Below, piece by piece: positions 1-8,036 of a stretch of 64,000 bases of DNA. The stretch is from Chitinibacter fontanus (GTDB taxonomy: Bacteria; Pseudomonadota; Gammaproteobacteria; Burkholderiales; Chitinibacteraceae). The stretch spans positions 1,116,001 to 1,180,000 of the forward strand of contig NZ_CP058952.1 in the NCBI RefSeq assembly GCF_013423785.1, in the 5' to 3' direction. The stretch's first letter is position 1, and every line of letters begins with the position of its first letter. The notes under the pieces were generated by a model. That model was given only the letters and a program-made list of their open reading frames with translations. It made no database searches and was not told the origin of the DNA. The translations under genes were made by a program, and so were the position numbers.

Positions 1-2
1 AC

Positions 3-440
3 GACCGCTACTACACCCACGATCTAGTCAACGGACCCGGCATCCGCGTGACGCTGTTTGTCACCGGATGCACCCACGCCTGCCCCGGCTGCTACAACCA
101 ATCGACGTGGGATAGAAAATCGGGCTTACCTTTTACGTCACAAATGCAACAAGAACTACTCGACGCCTGCGAGGGGCATGACGGGCTAAGCCTATCCGGA
201 GGTGATCCACTTCACCCCGCCAACCGCGAAGCGGTTCTAGAGCTCTGCAAAGCATTCAAAGTTAGGTATCCCGAGAAGAATATTTGGCTGTGGACAGGGT
301 ATTTATATAAAGAAGTAGAGAAACTGGAAGTATTTGACTTTGTTGATGTCGTGATCGATGGCAAATATGAACAAGATAATCCTGCAAAAGCCCCCTGGAG
401 AGGATCTAGAAATCAAAACCTCGTGATTCTTCCAAAATAA
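3..440 (+). CDS. nrdG: Anaerobic ribonucleotide reductase activating protein (5' end outside window)
   Basis: Radical SAM activase that installs the glycyl radical on the class III ribonucleotide reductase NrdD in the cytoplasm. The reading frame is open from the window edge and begins with residues DRYYTHDLVNGPGIR, the usual NrdG start region, followed by the 4Fe-4S motif C-x3-C-x2-C in GCTHACPGCYN and the SAM-contacting GGDPL segment. A GTG at 48 lies inside the conserved N-terminal region, so it is not the true start; the gene begins upstream, probably next to nrdD. The C-terminus (WRGSRNQ) fits the family. It is transcribed toward the pilin genes but shows no obvious functional link to them. 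Confidence 0.93.
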   Translation, partial: DRYYTHDLVNGPGIRVTLFVTGCTHACPGCYNQSTWDRKSGLPFTSQMQQELLDACEGHDGLSLSGGDPLHPANREAVLELCKAFKVRYPEKNIWLWTGYLYKEVEKLEVFDFVDVVIDGKYEQDNPAKAPWRGSRNQNLVILPK

Positions 441-457
441 GCAACTAGCCATCGAAA

Positions 458-473
458 TGGCATACAAACTGCT
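458..473 (+). promoter_or_regulatory. Sigma-54 type promoter upstream of first short pilin
   Basis: TGGCATA-N4-CTGCT with the GG (459-460) and GC (471-472) separated by exactly 10 bases, as required for RpoN -24/-12 elements. It differs from the consensus TGGCACG-N4-TTGCW at a few positions. Transcription would start near 484, about 40 bases before the ATG at 526. The ATG at 457 overlaps this element, which argues against it as the pilin start. Confidence 0.55.
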
Positions 474-525
474 TCGACCCAAAGTTAAATGGCCACGATT
501 GTTTAACAAATTCAGGGAGGCAAGA

Positions 526-696
526 ATGAAAGGTTTTACCCTCATTGAACTGATGATTGTACTTGCCATCATCAGCATCCTCGCTGGCATTGCCATTCCT
601 CAATTCACGAGTTATCAACGTTCAGCCTGGGATAAAACTGCGCAATCCGATCTCAAAAATATTCTTACCCAAGCTCAAGCTGGGAGCGAAGAATAA
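526..696 (+). CDS. Short type IV pilin (PilA-N-like), copy 1
   Basis: A 56-aa prepilin that would be inserted in the inner membrane, cleaved and N-methylated by a PilD-type peptidase and assembled into a pilus. The leader MKG is followed by [20 protein letters not shown], with Phe at +1 and Glu at +5, the class III prepilin hallmark. After the hydrophobic helix there are only about 30 residues and no globular beta-sheet domain or C-terminal disulfide loop, so it resembles the short pilins of Geobacter rather than ordinary 140-160 aa PilA. The start at 526 is chosen because a good Shine-Dalgarno (AGGGAGG, 514-520) precedes it; the longer form from 457 would give an abnormal leader. Its tail (DKTAQSDLKN) matches that of the next gene. 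Confidence 0.88.
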   Translation: MKGFTLIELMIVLAIISILAGIAIPQFTSYQRSAWDKTAQSDLKNILTQAQAGSEE

Positions 697-698
697 AT

Positions 699-714
699 TG
701 GCATGCTAATTGCT
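699..714 (+). promoter_or_regulatory. Sigma-54 promoter of second short pilin
   Basis: TGGCATG-N4-TTGCT is an almost perfect RpoN -24/-12 element (GG at 700-701, GC at 712-713, spacing 10). It begins three bases after the stop codon of the first pilin. Transcription would start near 725, leaving a leader of about 42 bases. In Geobacter, Myxococcus and Pseudomonas the major pilin gene is transcribed by sigma-54 with PilR, so this marks the following gene as a likely major pilin. Confidence 0.75.
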
Positions 715-766
715 TGATAAGACATGAAGTGGAAACACAACCCACACCCTTAATAAGGAGCCTCAC

Positions 767-949
767 ATGAAACACCTGCAAAAAGGTTTTACACTGATTG
801 AATTGATGATCGTTGTTGCAATTATTGGCATTCTAGCAGCGATTGCAATTCCACAATTCTCTGAATACACCAAAAAAGGTCATGACAAAGCAGCTCAGTC
901 AGACCTGAAAAATGTGATTACACAATCTGTGGCTAACTCAGCCCAATAA
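767..949 (+). CDS. Short type IV pilin (PilA-N-like), copy 2, probable major subunit
   Basis: A 60-aa prepilin with leader MKHLQKG cut before [20 protein letters not shown]. The mature chain is about 53 residues: the N-terminal helix with Pro22, Phe24 and Tyr27, then a short polar stretch ([16 protein letters not shown]). The first 27 positions closely follow the Geobacter sulfurreducens PilA pattern from memory, but His replaces Tyr at 32 and no later aromatics occur, leaving Phe1, Phe24 and Tyr27 only. It has a strong ribosome site (AAGGAG, 755-760) and its own sigma-54 promoter. It is followed 35 bases later by a small exported protein that may supply the missing globular part. Paralogue of the gene at 526. 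Confidence 0.9.
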   Translation: MKHLQKGFTLIELMIVVAIIGILAAIAIPQFSEYTKKGHDKAAQSDLKNVITQSVANSAQ

Positions 950-984
950 TTAAGCTGATGCCCTTAAAATTTGGAGAATTCAAC

Positions 985-1344
985 ATGATCAAACATATTA
1001 TTACTGCAGCAAGCCTCTCATTGATTGCATCTGTAGCTTTTGCGGCACCAAATCTCTGCACAGGCTCAACCTCAGCTGGTTCCGGTAGTGCTTGGACTGT
1101 ACCAACCCCAGCTAAATTCGTTGTAACCACATTTACCCCAAAATGTTCTGCAAGTGTTTTTGTTGAAGGCGCGGAAGACACTACTAGATTTTGGGGTTCA
1201 TCAGGCTCTGCAAAAGGTAAAACCACATTCATTGGCAATACAGCTGGTGGTGCAGTAACAAGCAGCACAGCGTGCGATGCCACAGGCTGCACCGCAGCAA
1301 ACGTAACAGGGTCACTAACTAACGCTGCAAACTTGGGTTCATAA
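985..1344 (+). CDS. Small exported four-cysteine protein, candidate pilin partner (PilA-C/Spc-like)
   Basis: A 119-aa protein with a classical signal peptide (MIKHIITAASLSLIASVAFAA, cut before PNLC) and a mature region of about 98 residues rich in Ser, Thr, Gly and Ala. There are four cysteines (PNLC, PKCS, ACDATGC), enough for two disulfides, and no transmembrane helix after the signal. GGAG (972-975) sets the start at 985 rather than 958. It follows the short pilin directly and ends before a terminator, so the two are probably co-transcribed. In Geobacter a short PilA-N is stabilised by a separately encoded exported partner; gene order, size and export signal match that arrangement. I did not recognise a named domain, so the role is inferred from context. 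Confidence 0.7.
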   Translation: MIKHIITAASLSLIASVAFAAPNLCTGSTSAGSGSAWTVPTPAKFVVTTFTPKCSASVFVEGAEDTTRFWGSSGSAKGKTTFIGNTAGGAVTSSTACDATGCTAANVTGSLTNAANLGS

Positions 1345-1366
1345 TAGTTGCATCTTGACTAAGTTG

Positions 1367-1397
1367 CGCGCCCCTGCTACTAATGGGGCGCGTTTTT
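1367..1397 (+). terminator. Rho-independent terminator after pilin unit
   Basis: Stem CGCGCCCC (1367-1374) with GGGGCGCG (1385-1392), a ten-base loop and a TTTTT tract. It closes the pilin/secreted-protein transcript. The ATG at 1383 lies in its loop and stem, so that codon is unlikely to start the next gene. Confidence 0.85.
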
Positions 1398-1412
1398 ATT
1401 TCTTGGCTCACT

Positions 1413-2216
1413 ATGTTCGCTCTTATAAAAAGCTCGTTACAAATCGGCTTACGCGGCAACACAATTCGTGGCATCGCTTTATTTGGAGCCTTTTTAATTT
1501 TTCTCGCCTATTTAACTGGCAGCTTTTCTCCACGACAGCCGCAAACGGTTGCCCTAGATGTTGGTTTTTCATTTTTACGCATCACACTCGTTTTTCTAGC
1601 TATTTTTTGGATTCAGGAACTGATTAGCAAAGAAATCGACAAAAAGACCATCTATTTCACTCTTGCCTACCCAATACCACGCTGGCAATATTTGATCAGC
1701 CGCTACATTGCTGTTTTAGCCTTGAGCGCAGTTTTCACCCTCATATACGCGCTGATGCTGCTTATGGCTGCCACCTATGCCAATACGGAATATCAACAGC
1801 AATTTATAGTCAATTTGGGTGCGCCGTTTTGGTTCACACTACTTGGGCTCTATCTAGATGTTGCGGTCGTTACCTCATTTGCCTTGTTGGTAGCCACATT
1901 TGCCACCACCCCGCTACTCCCCTTGGCACTTGGACTAATTTACGCCATTGCAGGCAAAGGGCTAGGTGCTGCGCTAGAATACATTCACGCTGGCGCGGAT
2001 GGTAATGCAAAAATGGTTTCCAATTTCAAGCAATTACTAGATGTCATCAACTGGCTAATCCCAGACCTATCCCGACTTGATTGGCGCATAAGTGCACTCT
2101 ACAACTTGCCGATTAATTACTCTGCCATGGCTTTGAGTTGTTTGATGGCTATTAGCTACATCTGTATTTTGTTAAGTCTAGCGGCACTAATTTTCCAACG
2201 CCGTGAGAGTTTTTGA
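1413..2216 (+). CDS. ABC-2 type exporter permease (PilI-like by context)
   Basis: A 267-aa polytopic inner-membrane protein with about six hydrophobic segments, starting MFALIKSSLQIGLRGNTIRG and ending LIFQRRESF. The segment FWIQELISKEIDKKTIYFTLAYPIPRW... is typical of ABC-2 permeases of the NosY/GldF type (element after helix 2). The start at 1413 is preferred over 1383, which sits in a terminator; no strong ribosome site is visible. Its stop overlaps the next start (TGATG), so it is translationally coupled to the accessory gene and the ATPase. Myxococcus pilGHI encodes an ABC exporter next to pilA that is needed for pilus assembly; the position here suggests a similar role. The transported substrate is unknown. 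Confidence 0.75.
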   Translation: MFALIKSSLQIGLRGNTIRGIALFGAFLIFLAYLTGSFSPRQPQTVALDVGFSFLRITLVFLAIFWIQELISKEIDKKTIYFTLAYPIPRWQYLISRYIAVLALSAVFTLIYALMLLMAATYANTEYQQQFIVNLGAPFWFTLLGLYLDVAVVTSFALLVATFATTPLLPLALGLIYAIAGKGLGAALEYIHAGADGNAKMVSNFKQLLDVINWLIPDLSRLDWRISALYNLPINYSAMALSCLMAISYICILLSLAALIFQRRESF

Positions 2217-3040
2217 TGCGCCAAGAACTGAAAATCTGCAGCGCATTAATACTTGCAATTGCCGCATTTATCCCGACCCATTTAGCAGTAAAAGAATTAA
2301 CGCGCGCCAAATTAGCCGATGAAATCAATACCGCGCTACCACCTTTAGTACAAATTGCATTCGCACTTGGTGATCGCAATCTAGCAGCCAATGTAAGTGG
2401 ACTACGCAGTTTAGTTGTAAGCACCAGTAATATGCAATCATCGCAATACACCGTGCTTGCCCGTGTACAAGCCGATACCGCTTGGCTAAACCCCATGCAT
2501 GAGGACAACTATTATATTGCAGCAGCCATCCTACCTTGGGAAGGCCAGCTCGCCCCCACACAATTTATTCTTGAACGGGCCCGTCTCAGTCGCACATTTG
2601 ATTGGCAACCAGGATTTTACGAGGGCTTTAATATTTATCATTTTGATAAAGCCCCTGTCAAAGCTGCTGATACTTTAATCAAGGCCGCACAAAATGCTTT
2701 AAGCGAAAATGATAAACTAACCTTGTTGAATATCGCGGCACGCTGGTATGAGAAAGGCTACGAACCAGCATTAGCCAAAAATGTCGTCGAGGGAATGGCA
2801 AAGCAAAGTAACCACCCCGAGTTTCGTGCCTACCTCGAAACACGCTCAAAACGTCTCGAAATATTAGAGCAACTACAAATGGCAGCAAATCAGTACCAAA
2901 AATCCAACGGGAAACAGGCAATTAACTTTGAAGAACTCCTTGAGGCTCGGCTAATTTCTCAGCTACCAACTGATCCATTCGGTTTTGGCTACTACTTTGA
3001 CCGAGAAGGCAAACCCCAACTTCGAAACACACCTCAATAA
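2216..3040 (+). CDS. Membrane-anchored accessory protein of the ABC exporter (PilG-like by context)
   Basis: A 274-aa protein with one N-terminal membrane helix (ICSALILAIAAFIPTHLAV) and a periplasmic, helix-rich body that looks like TPR/sel1-type helical pairs (LNIAARWYEKGYEPALAKNV). The C-terminus (ISQLPTDPFGFGYYFDREG) resembles the end of GspG-type pseudopilins, where an 'LP.DPWG..Y' segment is common. The ATG at 2216 overlaps the stop of the permease gene by one base. It lies between permease and ATPase genes; M. xanthus PilG occupies the equivalent role as a third component with PilH and PilI. No enzymatic motif is visible. The functional label is inference from order and topology. Confidence 0.6.
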   Translation: MRQELKICSALILAIAAFIPTHLAVKELTRAKLADEINTALPPLVQIAFALGDRNLAANVSGLRSLVVSTSNMQSSQYTVLARVQADTAWLNPMHEDNYYIAAAILPWEGQLAPTQFILERARLSRTFDWQPGFYEGFNIYHFDKAPVKAADTLIKAAQNALSENDKLTLLNIAARWYEKGYEPALAKNVVEGMAKQSNHPEFRAYLETRSKRLEILEQLQMAANQYQKSNGKQAINFEELLEARLISQLPTDPFGFGYYFDREGKPQLRNTPQ

Positions 3041-3041
3041 A

Positions 3042-3899
3042 ATGACTACAGCCCTATCAATCCTTGAACTTTCAAAGAGCTATAAAACAAAGACAAATGG
3101 GGTTAAATTAGCCGTCAACCAAATCAGTCTTGAATGTGCCCCCGGTGAAACCTTCGGCTTTATTGGCCCTAATGGTGCGGGGAAAAGCACCACTATCAAA
3201 ATATTAACCGGTGTGATCCAGCCCGATAGCGGCCATGCATATATCTTCGGCAAAGACATCAGAAATCCTCAATCTCGCCAAGGTGTCGGTTATGTACCTG
3301 AAAATCCATATTTGAATGACAGCTTAACCCCTTTTGACATCCTCTCCTGCACTTTACAAATACATGGCAGCAAACCAGAACAGCCCGCCAAGCACATTAT
3401 GCACTGGCTTGAGGAGCTCGACATTGCTCAGGTATCAAAAAAGAAAATCCGGAGTTTTTCTAAGGGTATGACTCAGCGCACTGCGATAGCTCAAGCCCTA
3501 TGCATCAATCCTAAGCTACTGATTTTAGACGAACCCTTATCAGGACTAGATCCCATTGGACGCCGCGACGTGATTCAATTACTCAACAAATATAAAGAAC
3601 AAGGAGGCTCAATTTTTATGACCTCACATGTGCTCTATGATATTGAACAGCTGGCGGATAATGTTGGATTTATAAAAGATGGGCAACTCACAATTAACCC
3701 TCTTGCCAACAATCAGCAAACACTTCGAGTTAAAACGCGTGGCATTCAAGCACTAAGTGGCGCACAGCAGACATCTCACAACATTTGGGAACGCACAATT
3801 GACCAGCAAGGTTTGAGTACATATGTCGCCCATGCGACAACGCTGCACCACACACTAATAGAAATCACGCCAGAGAACCGACTTTCAAGCTTGTTTTAA
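3042..3899 (+). CDS. ABC transporter ATP-binding protein (PilH-like by context)
   Basis: A 285-aa cytoplasmic ATPase with Walker A GPNGAGKST (residues ~41-49), signature SFSKGMTQR, Walker B LLILDEPLSGLDP and the switch histidine in MTSHVLYDIEQ. It would drive the permease at 1413. The start at 3042 (AATAAAATG) lies just after the accessory-gene stop at 3040; the upstream in-frame codons read from inside that gene and are not used. The last 60 residues after the nucleotide-binding domain are a short extra domain seen in CcmA/NatA-like exporters. The family is certain; the substrate is not. Context suggests pilus biogenesis. Confidence 0.85.
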   Translation: MTTALSILELSKSYKTKTNGVKLAVNQISLECAPGETFGFIGPNGAGKSTTIKILTGVIQPDSGHAYIFGKDIRNPQSRQGVGYVPENPYLNDSLTPFDILSCTLQIHGSKPEQPAKHIMHWLEELDIAQVSKKKIRSFSKGMTQRTAIAQALCINPKLLILDEPLSGLDPIGRRDVIQLLNKYKEQGGSIFMTSHVLYDIEQLADNVGFIKDGQLTINPLANNQQTLRVKTRGIQALSGAQQTSHNIWERTIDQQGLSTYVAHATTLHHTLIEITPENRLSSLF

Positions 3900-5788
3900 T
3901 TAACGCGATAAGGTCGATCATAAGTATCAGCACCCTCTCGAACAACTGCACACCCATACGAAAACCACAATCCATCATCCACCAACAAAGATGTGATTTT
4001 CTTAGCCCCTAAACTAGGATAATTTTTCCGCAAAAAAACGACATCTACATTTGACTTCTTGCATAAATGGATCAAGTCTAAACCTGACAACCAGGCTGCA
4101 CCAGAAAGCCATTTAGCCGAATGTAGATCCCATCCTTCTTCCTTATCGAACAGTACGTTTTTAGGCACCCTAGGCGCAATAGATTCGACCCAAGCCATCC
4201 TTCTCCACAAATTTAAAGCATGCTCTTGATAAAATGCAATGCCAATTGCCTGAATGCTACCGACATAATTTGCAGCCCTCAATCCGAACCACACCCACTC
4301 TGCATGATCGGGCCAGAAAACAACTTTGCCTTCAAATTCATTTTGACCCAGACTTTGATCAAGCGAGTAACTTAATTCCGTTTGAATTTGCCTTACTCCT
4401 CTCTGATCATGAGAGACCAAAGCAAAAATAACAGTCAAACACAGCACTGCAACCTTAGCGATCCAATGAGTGACCAACGAATAAGTCACTCCGCAGGCAA
4501 GCGGCAAAAAAAAGATTGGTAACCATAGATAAAAGGCTTGCCCCATGAAACGTAGCATTAGTAATTGCTCGGATATCCCCCCACCCCGCAACCAGCCACA
4601 ACAAACCAACCAAAGTGTCAGTATGATTAAAGTACTTAATTGGACATCAGCACTCTCAAACATCGGTTTCAAGTATCTGGGTCGAAATGCAAGACACAAG
4701 CCCAGAATCAATAAGACATATTGCTGCTGCGCGCAAGCTACTATCCACACCCCCCCAAACCATATAACGAAAAATCGCTGCTTCGAGGGTGCAACCTGCC
4801 GCAAAATATCCGCGATAACCACAAACACTAACACTAAACCAACGGACAATATACGCCAAGGTTGCAGTTGCAAAATCAAAGCCACAGGCAAAATCAAGCT
4901 GCAAACCAGTGAAAGCAATATGCACAGAGCAACAACAACTAACGCAGAAAAGTAAATCTCTCGATAAGAAGCCAATCTCCAACCCAAAATTAAAGATGAC
5001 ATCACCAACACGATGGGAAACCATTGAATACTGTGCATGGACTTAACAACAACAATTCTTGATGTAGACCGCACCAACTCAAACCAAACTCCACTCATGT
5101 TCGGCAAAGACAGCATGAGGAGGAAAAGAATCACGCCTATTACAGCAACCCAAATCCATTTGCTATTTAGCTTTAATAACTCCGTAAAAATAATGATTGT
5201 CACTGCACCCGCCCCCATCAAAGGATGAAGGATGAGCGCCATAAGAGAGCATATCCCGACCATGACACTCTTTCTTCTCAAGTACAAATAAAGAGCAATG
5301 CATGCCAGACCTAAACTAAAGGGTCTAGCCGTTGCAAAATTTTCATTTAAATACAAGTCTAAAGAAGGAAAGATAGAATAAGACAGAGGGAGACAAACGA
5401 GCATCAGCACAAGAATGAAGCGATAACATCCCTGCACAAAAAATCCAATCAAGGCGTACAACGCCAATATCCAAAACAATCCTCCAAACATAGAAACAAT
5501 AAATGCGCCATGCATGACGGAAAATAACTTAAGTACTTTTAGATACAAGTAAGGAAAAATAGTAAAATTCCCTTGCGATCCATAAGCAAACCAAAGCTCC
5601 CCTACAAACCACTGTGGATTAGCCAAATGATAGGCCTGTATCAGATAAACTCGAGCATCATGCCAAATTCCTCGATAAGGGTGCGCAAGTACCCAGCAAG
5701 CAAACAACACAATCACAGAACCCAGATTCCCAACACCCGAAGCCAAAGAGGCATAACTTTTGCTTAAATTCTTCTGTCGATTTAACAC
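3896..5788 (-). CDS. Large polytopic membrane protein, possibly GT-C type glycosyltransferase
   Basis: A 630-aa inner-membrane protein with roughly 12 hydrophobic helices through residue ~460 and a soluble C-terminal domain of about 150 residues ending YDRPYRVN. After the first helix comes GIWHDARVYLIQAYHL, an acidic residue in the first loop as in GT-C glycosyltransferases, but I cannot assign a family with confidence. It overlaps the convergent ABC ATPase gene by four bases and starts only 16 bases from the divergent GtrA gene, so each promoter must lie inside the other coding region unless the real start is further in (for example a GTG near residue 19). It may act in surface-glycan assembly with the neighbouring cassette; this is inference. 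Confidence 0.6.
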   Translation of the reverse strand: MLNRQKNLSKSYASLASGVGNLGSVIVLFACWVLAHPYRGIWHDARVYLIQAYHLANPQWFVGELWFAYGSQGNFTIFPYLYLKVLKLFSVMHGAFIVSMFGGLFWILALYALIGFFVQGCYRFILVLMLVCLPLSYSIFPSLDLYLNENFATARPFSLGLACIALYLYLRRKSVMVGICSLMALILHPLMGAGAVTIIIFTELLKLNSKWIWVAVIGVILFLLMLSLPNMSGVWFELVRSTSRIVVVKSMHSIQWFPIVLVMSSLILGWRLASYREIYFSALVVVALCILLSLVCSLILPVALILQLQPWRILSVGLVLVFVVIADILRQVAPSKQRFFVIWFGGVWIVACAQQQYVLLILGLCLAFRPRYLKPMFESADVQLSTLIILTLWLVCCGWLRGGGISEQLLMLRFMGQAFYLWLPIFFLPLACGVTYSLVTHWIAKVAVLCLTVIFALVSHDQRGVRQIQTELSYSLDQSLGQNEFEGKVVFWPDHAEWVWFGLRAANYVGSIQAIGIAFYQEHALNLWRRMAWVESIAPRVPKNVLFDKEEGWDLHSAKWLSGAAWLSGLDLIHLCKKSNVDVVFLRKNYPSLGAKKITSLLVDDGLWFSYGCAVVREGADTYDRPYRVN

Positions 5789-5804
5789 TACGGCTATTCC
5801 TAAA

Positions 5805-6233
5805 ATGAGCCTATCACGCCACCTATCACGCCAATTCCTCTCCTACCTATTTGTAGGTGGGGCAGCCTTTGTCGTTGATTATTCAAGCATGATCTTTCTA
5901 GTTGAACGTTTAAGTTTTAATTATATTGCTGCAGCAATAAGCAGTTTCATGATTGGACTGCTAGTTAATTTTTTTCTTTGCAGAAAATACATTTTCAGCA
6001 GCATCATAAACTCGTTGCAAATGGAGTTTATGCTTTTTTTTATAACAGGAATCACAGGCGTAATTCTATGCCTTAGCATTCTACACCTACTAGTAAGCGT
6101 TTACCATATAAACTACAAGGATGCCAAGTTAGTTGCCACAGCTGTAGTTTTTGTGTTCAACTTCTTATCAAGAAGAGTAATAATTTTCTCACACACCCCA
6201 TTATCTAAAATGCTTAATAAATACCAAAAATAA
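5805..6233 (+). CDS. GtrA-like membrane protein
   Basis: A 142-aa protein with four transmembrane helices and the GtrA-family look ([22 protein letters not shown] near the N-terminus, [11 protein letters not shown] at the C-terminus). GtrA proteins are thought to help move undecaprenyl-phosphate-linked sugars across the inner membrane or to partner GtrB-type transferases. The start [11 protein letters not shown] at 5805 is preferred over 5760. Its stop overlaps the next start (TAATG), so it is coupled to the FAD oxidoreductase. The cassette from here to about 8990 is visibly richer in A/T than its surroundings, which suggests recent acquisition. Confidence 0.82.
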   Translation: MSLSRHLSRQFLSYLFVGGAAFVVDYSSMIFLVERLSFNYIAAAISSFMIGLLVNFFLCRKYIFSSIINSLQMEFMLFFITGITGVILCLSILHLLVSVYHINYKDAKLVATAVVFVFNFLSRRVIIFSHTPLSKMLNKYQK

Positions 6234-7789
6234 TGAATAAACATATTATAATCATCGGAGCTGGCCCAGCTGGATTAACTGCGGCTTACGAACTTCAAAA
6301 ACTTTGCCCCAATTGTAAGTTAACCATAATTGAAGCCGATACCCAAGTAGGCGGGATATCTAAAACGGTTCAATACAATGGAAATCGGATGGATCTCGGT
6401 GGTCATCGTTTTTTTTCGAAATCTGCTTGGGTAATGCAGTGGTGGGCCTCTATTCTACCAATGGAAGGATCCACCAAGAACAATCATATTAAATATCAAA
6501 ACCAAACACTAGAAATTTCACCATTCACAGCAAACAATACACAAATTGATAGCTCAGATAAATTCTTATTAAGACCCCGCCTTTCTAGAATCTACTTTCT
6601 CAGAAAGCTATTTGACTATCCAATTAAATTAAATTCAAACACAATAAAAAACCTAGGCATCAAAAGAATACTCAAAATCGGCATAAGTTATTTAAAAGTA
6701 AAAACAAACCCAATCAAAAATGAATCAAGTCTAGAAGACTTCATCATCAATAGGTTCGGCCAAGAACTTTACCTAACTTTTTTTAAAAATTACACAGAAA
6801 AAGTATGGGGAGTACCTTGCAATAAAATTAGCGCAGACTGGGGCGCGCAACGCATTAAAGGGCTATCAATAACCGCCACACTCAAACATGCCATTAATAA
6901 ATTGTTTAACCAAAAACATACAGCAAAGAACACAAGCCTCATTGAACAATTTCTATATCCCAACCTTGGCCCAGGGCAAATGTGGGAAAAAGTAGCCGAT
7001 AAAATCACAAAAAATGGCGGTTCAATTTATTTAAACACGAAGGTAACTAGAGTTTATAGGGACAATCAAAAAATTACCTCTGTTGAAATACTAAAAACTG
7101 ATGGTTCAACTGAAATAATTGCTGCCGATGAATTTATTTCAACCATGCCCGTTCGAGAGCTAGTTAATTGCACCCTTCCTACTGCACCCGACAATGTACT
7201 AAATATTGCCCAAGGCTTGATGTACAGAGATTTTTTAACGGTAGGTTTAGAAGTAAAAACACTCAATTCACCCCAAAAAATTAACGGTGAACAGCAAAAA
7301 TTAAACGACAATTGGATTTACATTCAAGAACCCGATGTCAAAATTGGTCGCTTGCAGATTTTCAATAACTGGAGCCCCGATCTCGTTAAGAACAAAACAA
7401 ATTATTGGCTGGGCTTGGAGTATTTCTGCCAAGAAGGAGATGAAATTTGGAGCAAAAATAATGCTGATATGATTAGCTTTGCAAGCGCTGAGCTAGAGAA
7501 AATTGGTCTAATTAATCAGAGCGACGTGATTGATGGCACCGTTGTTCATGTACCTAAAGCATATCCGGCGTATTTCGGCACATATATTCAGTTTGATACA
7601 ATAAAAAAATGGACACTCACCTTCAACAACTTATACTTAATTGGTCGCAATGGCATGCATCGCTACAACAATCAAGATCATTCGATGCTTACAGCCAAAC
7701 TTGCGGCCGAATCTATAGCAAATGGCATCGATCTTCGCGAGGAAATTTGGAAAGTAAACCTAGATGACGAATATCATGAAGAAAAATAA
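6233..7789 (+). CDS. FAD/NAD(P)-binding oxidoreductase (UDP-galactopyranose mutase/protoporphyrinogen oxidase-like)
   Basis: A 518-aa flavoprotein with an N-terminal Rossmann dinucleotide site ([16 protein letters not shown], residues 5-20), an acidic ribose-binding position (IIEAD) and the [10 protein letters not shown] motif found in a group of NAD(P)/FAD-dependent oxidoreductases located in polysaccharide gene clusters. The C-terminus holds the second FAD contact ([19 protein letters not shown]). Substrate unknown: a lipid-linked sugar or an isoprenoid is plausible because a GtrA gene lies before it and a PAP2-type enzyme after it. The start overlaps the gtrA-like stop by one base. The sequence is AT-rich with many Lys and Asn codons, unlike the housekeeping genes further along. 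Confidence 0.78.
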   Translation: MNKHIIIIGAGPAGLTAAYELQKLCPNCKLTIIEADTQVGGISKTVQYNGNRMDLGGHRFFSKSAWVMQWWASILPMEGSTKNNHIKYQNQTLEISPFTANNTQIDSSDKFLLRPRLSRIYFLRKLFDYPIKLNSNTIKNLGIKRILKIGISYLKVKTNPIKNESSLEDFIINRFGQELYLTFFKNYTEKVWGVPCNKISADWGAQRIKGLSITATLKHAINKLFNQKHTAKNTSLIEQFLYPNLGPGQMWEKVADKITKNGGSIYLNTKVTRVYRDNQKITSVEILKTDGSTEIIAADEFISTMPVRELVNCTLPTAPDNVLNIAQGLMYRDFLTVGLEVKTLNSPQKINGEQQKLNDNWIYIQEPDVKIGRLQIFNNWSPDLVKNKTNYWLGLEYFCQEGDEIWSKNNADMISFASAELEKIGLINQSDVIDGTVVHVPKAYPAYFGTYIQFDTIKKWTLTFNNLYLIGRNGMHRYNNQDHSMLTAKLAAESIANGIDLREEIWKVNLDDEYHEEK

Positions 7790-8036
7790 TAACTCTCAAG
7801 ATACAATCCAAACTAAATAATTATTAAGCAGCCTTATAAAAATCAACAGTAACAATTTATTTCGGAAAAGGTAATAAAAGCGTACTGGTGGGGCTGCATA
7901 GGATTAATATGCACCAAGGCCTCACCAATAAACATAAGCAGCAAGCTCCACCACTTGCCAATAAGCTCTCCATTCATAACCCAGCAACACATCTATTGTT
8001 ACCAGTCACAAACACCAAGAGGACTGTATTTCGAAG

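Noticed and set aside
457..525. Extended N-terminus of the first pilin
   Set aside because: It would overlap the sigma-54 element and add a 23-residue leader atypical for class III prepilins; a strong ribosome site supports 526.
303..596. Minus-strand frame across nrdG and the pilin promoter
   Set aside because: Overlaps two well-supported plus-strand genes and shows no family features.
1383..1415. Permease start at ATG 1383
   Set aside because: The codon lies inside a rho-independent terminator; 1413 gives a normal membrane-protein start.
7790..8036. Possible gene in the AT-rich gap before the PAP2-like gene
   Set aside because: Frames are short with no ribosome site; no feature beyond A/T richness.
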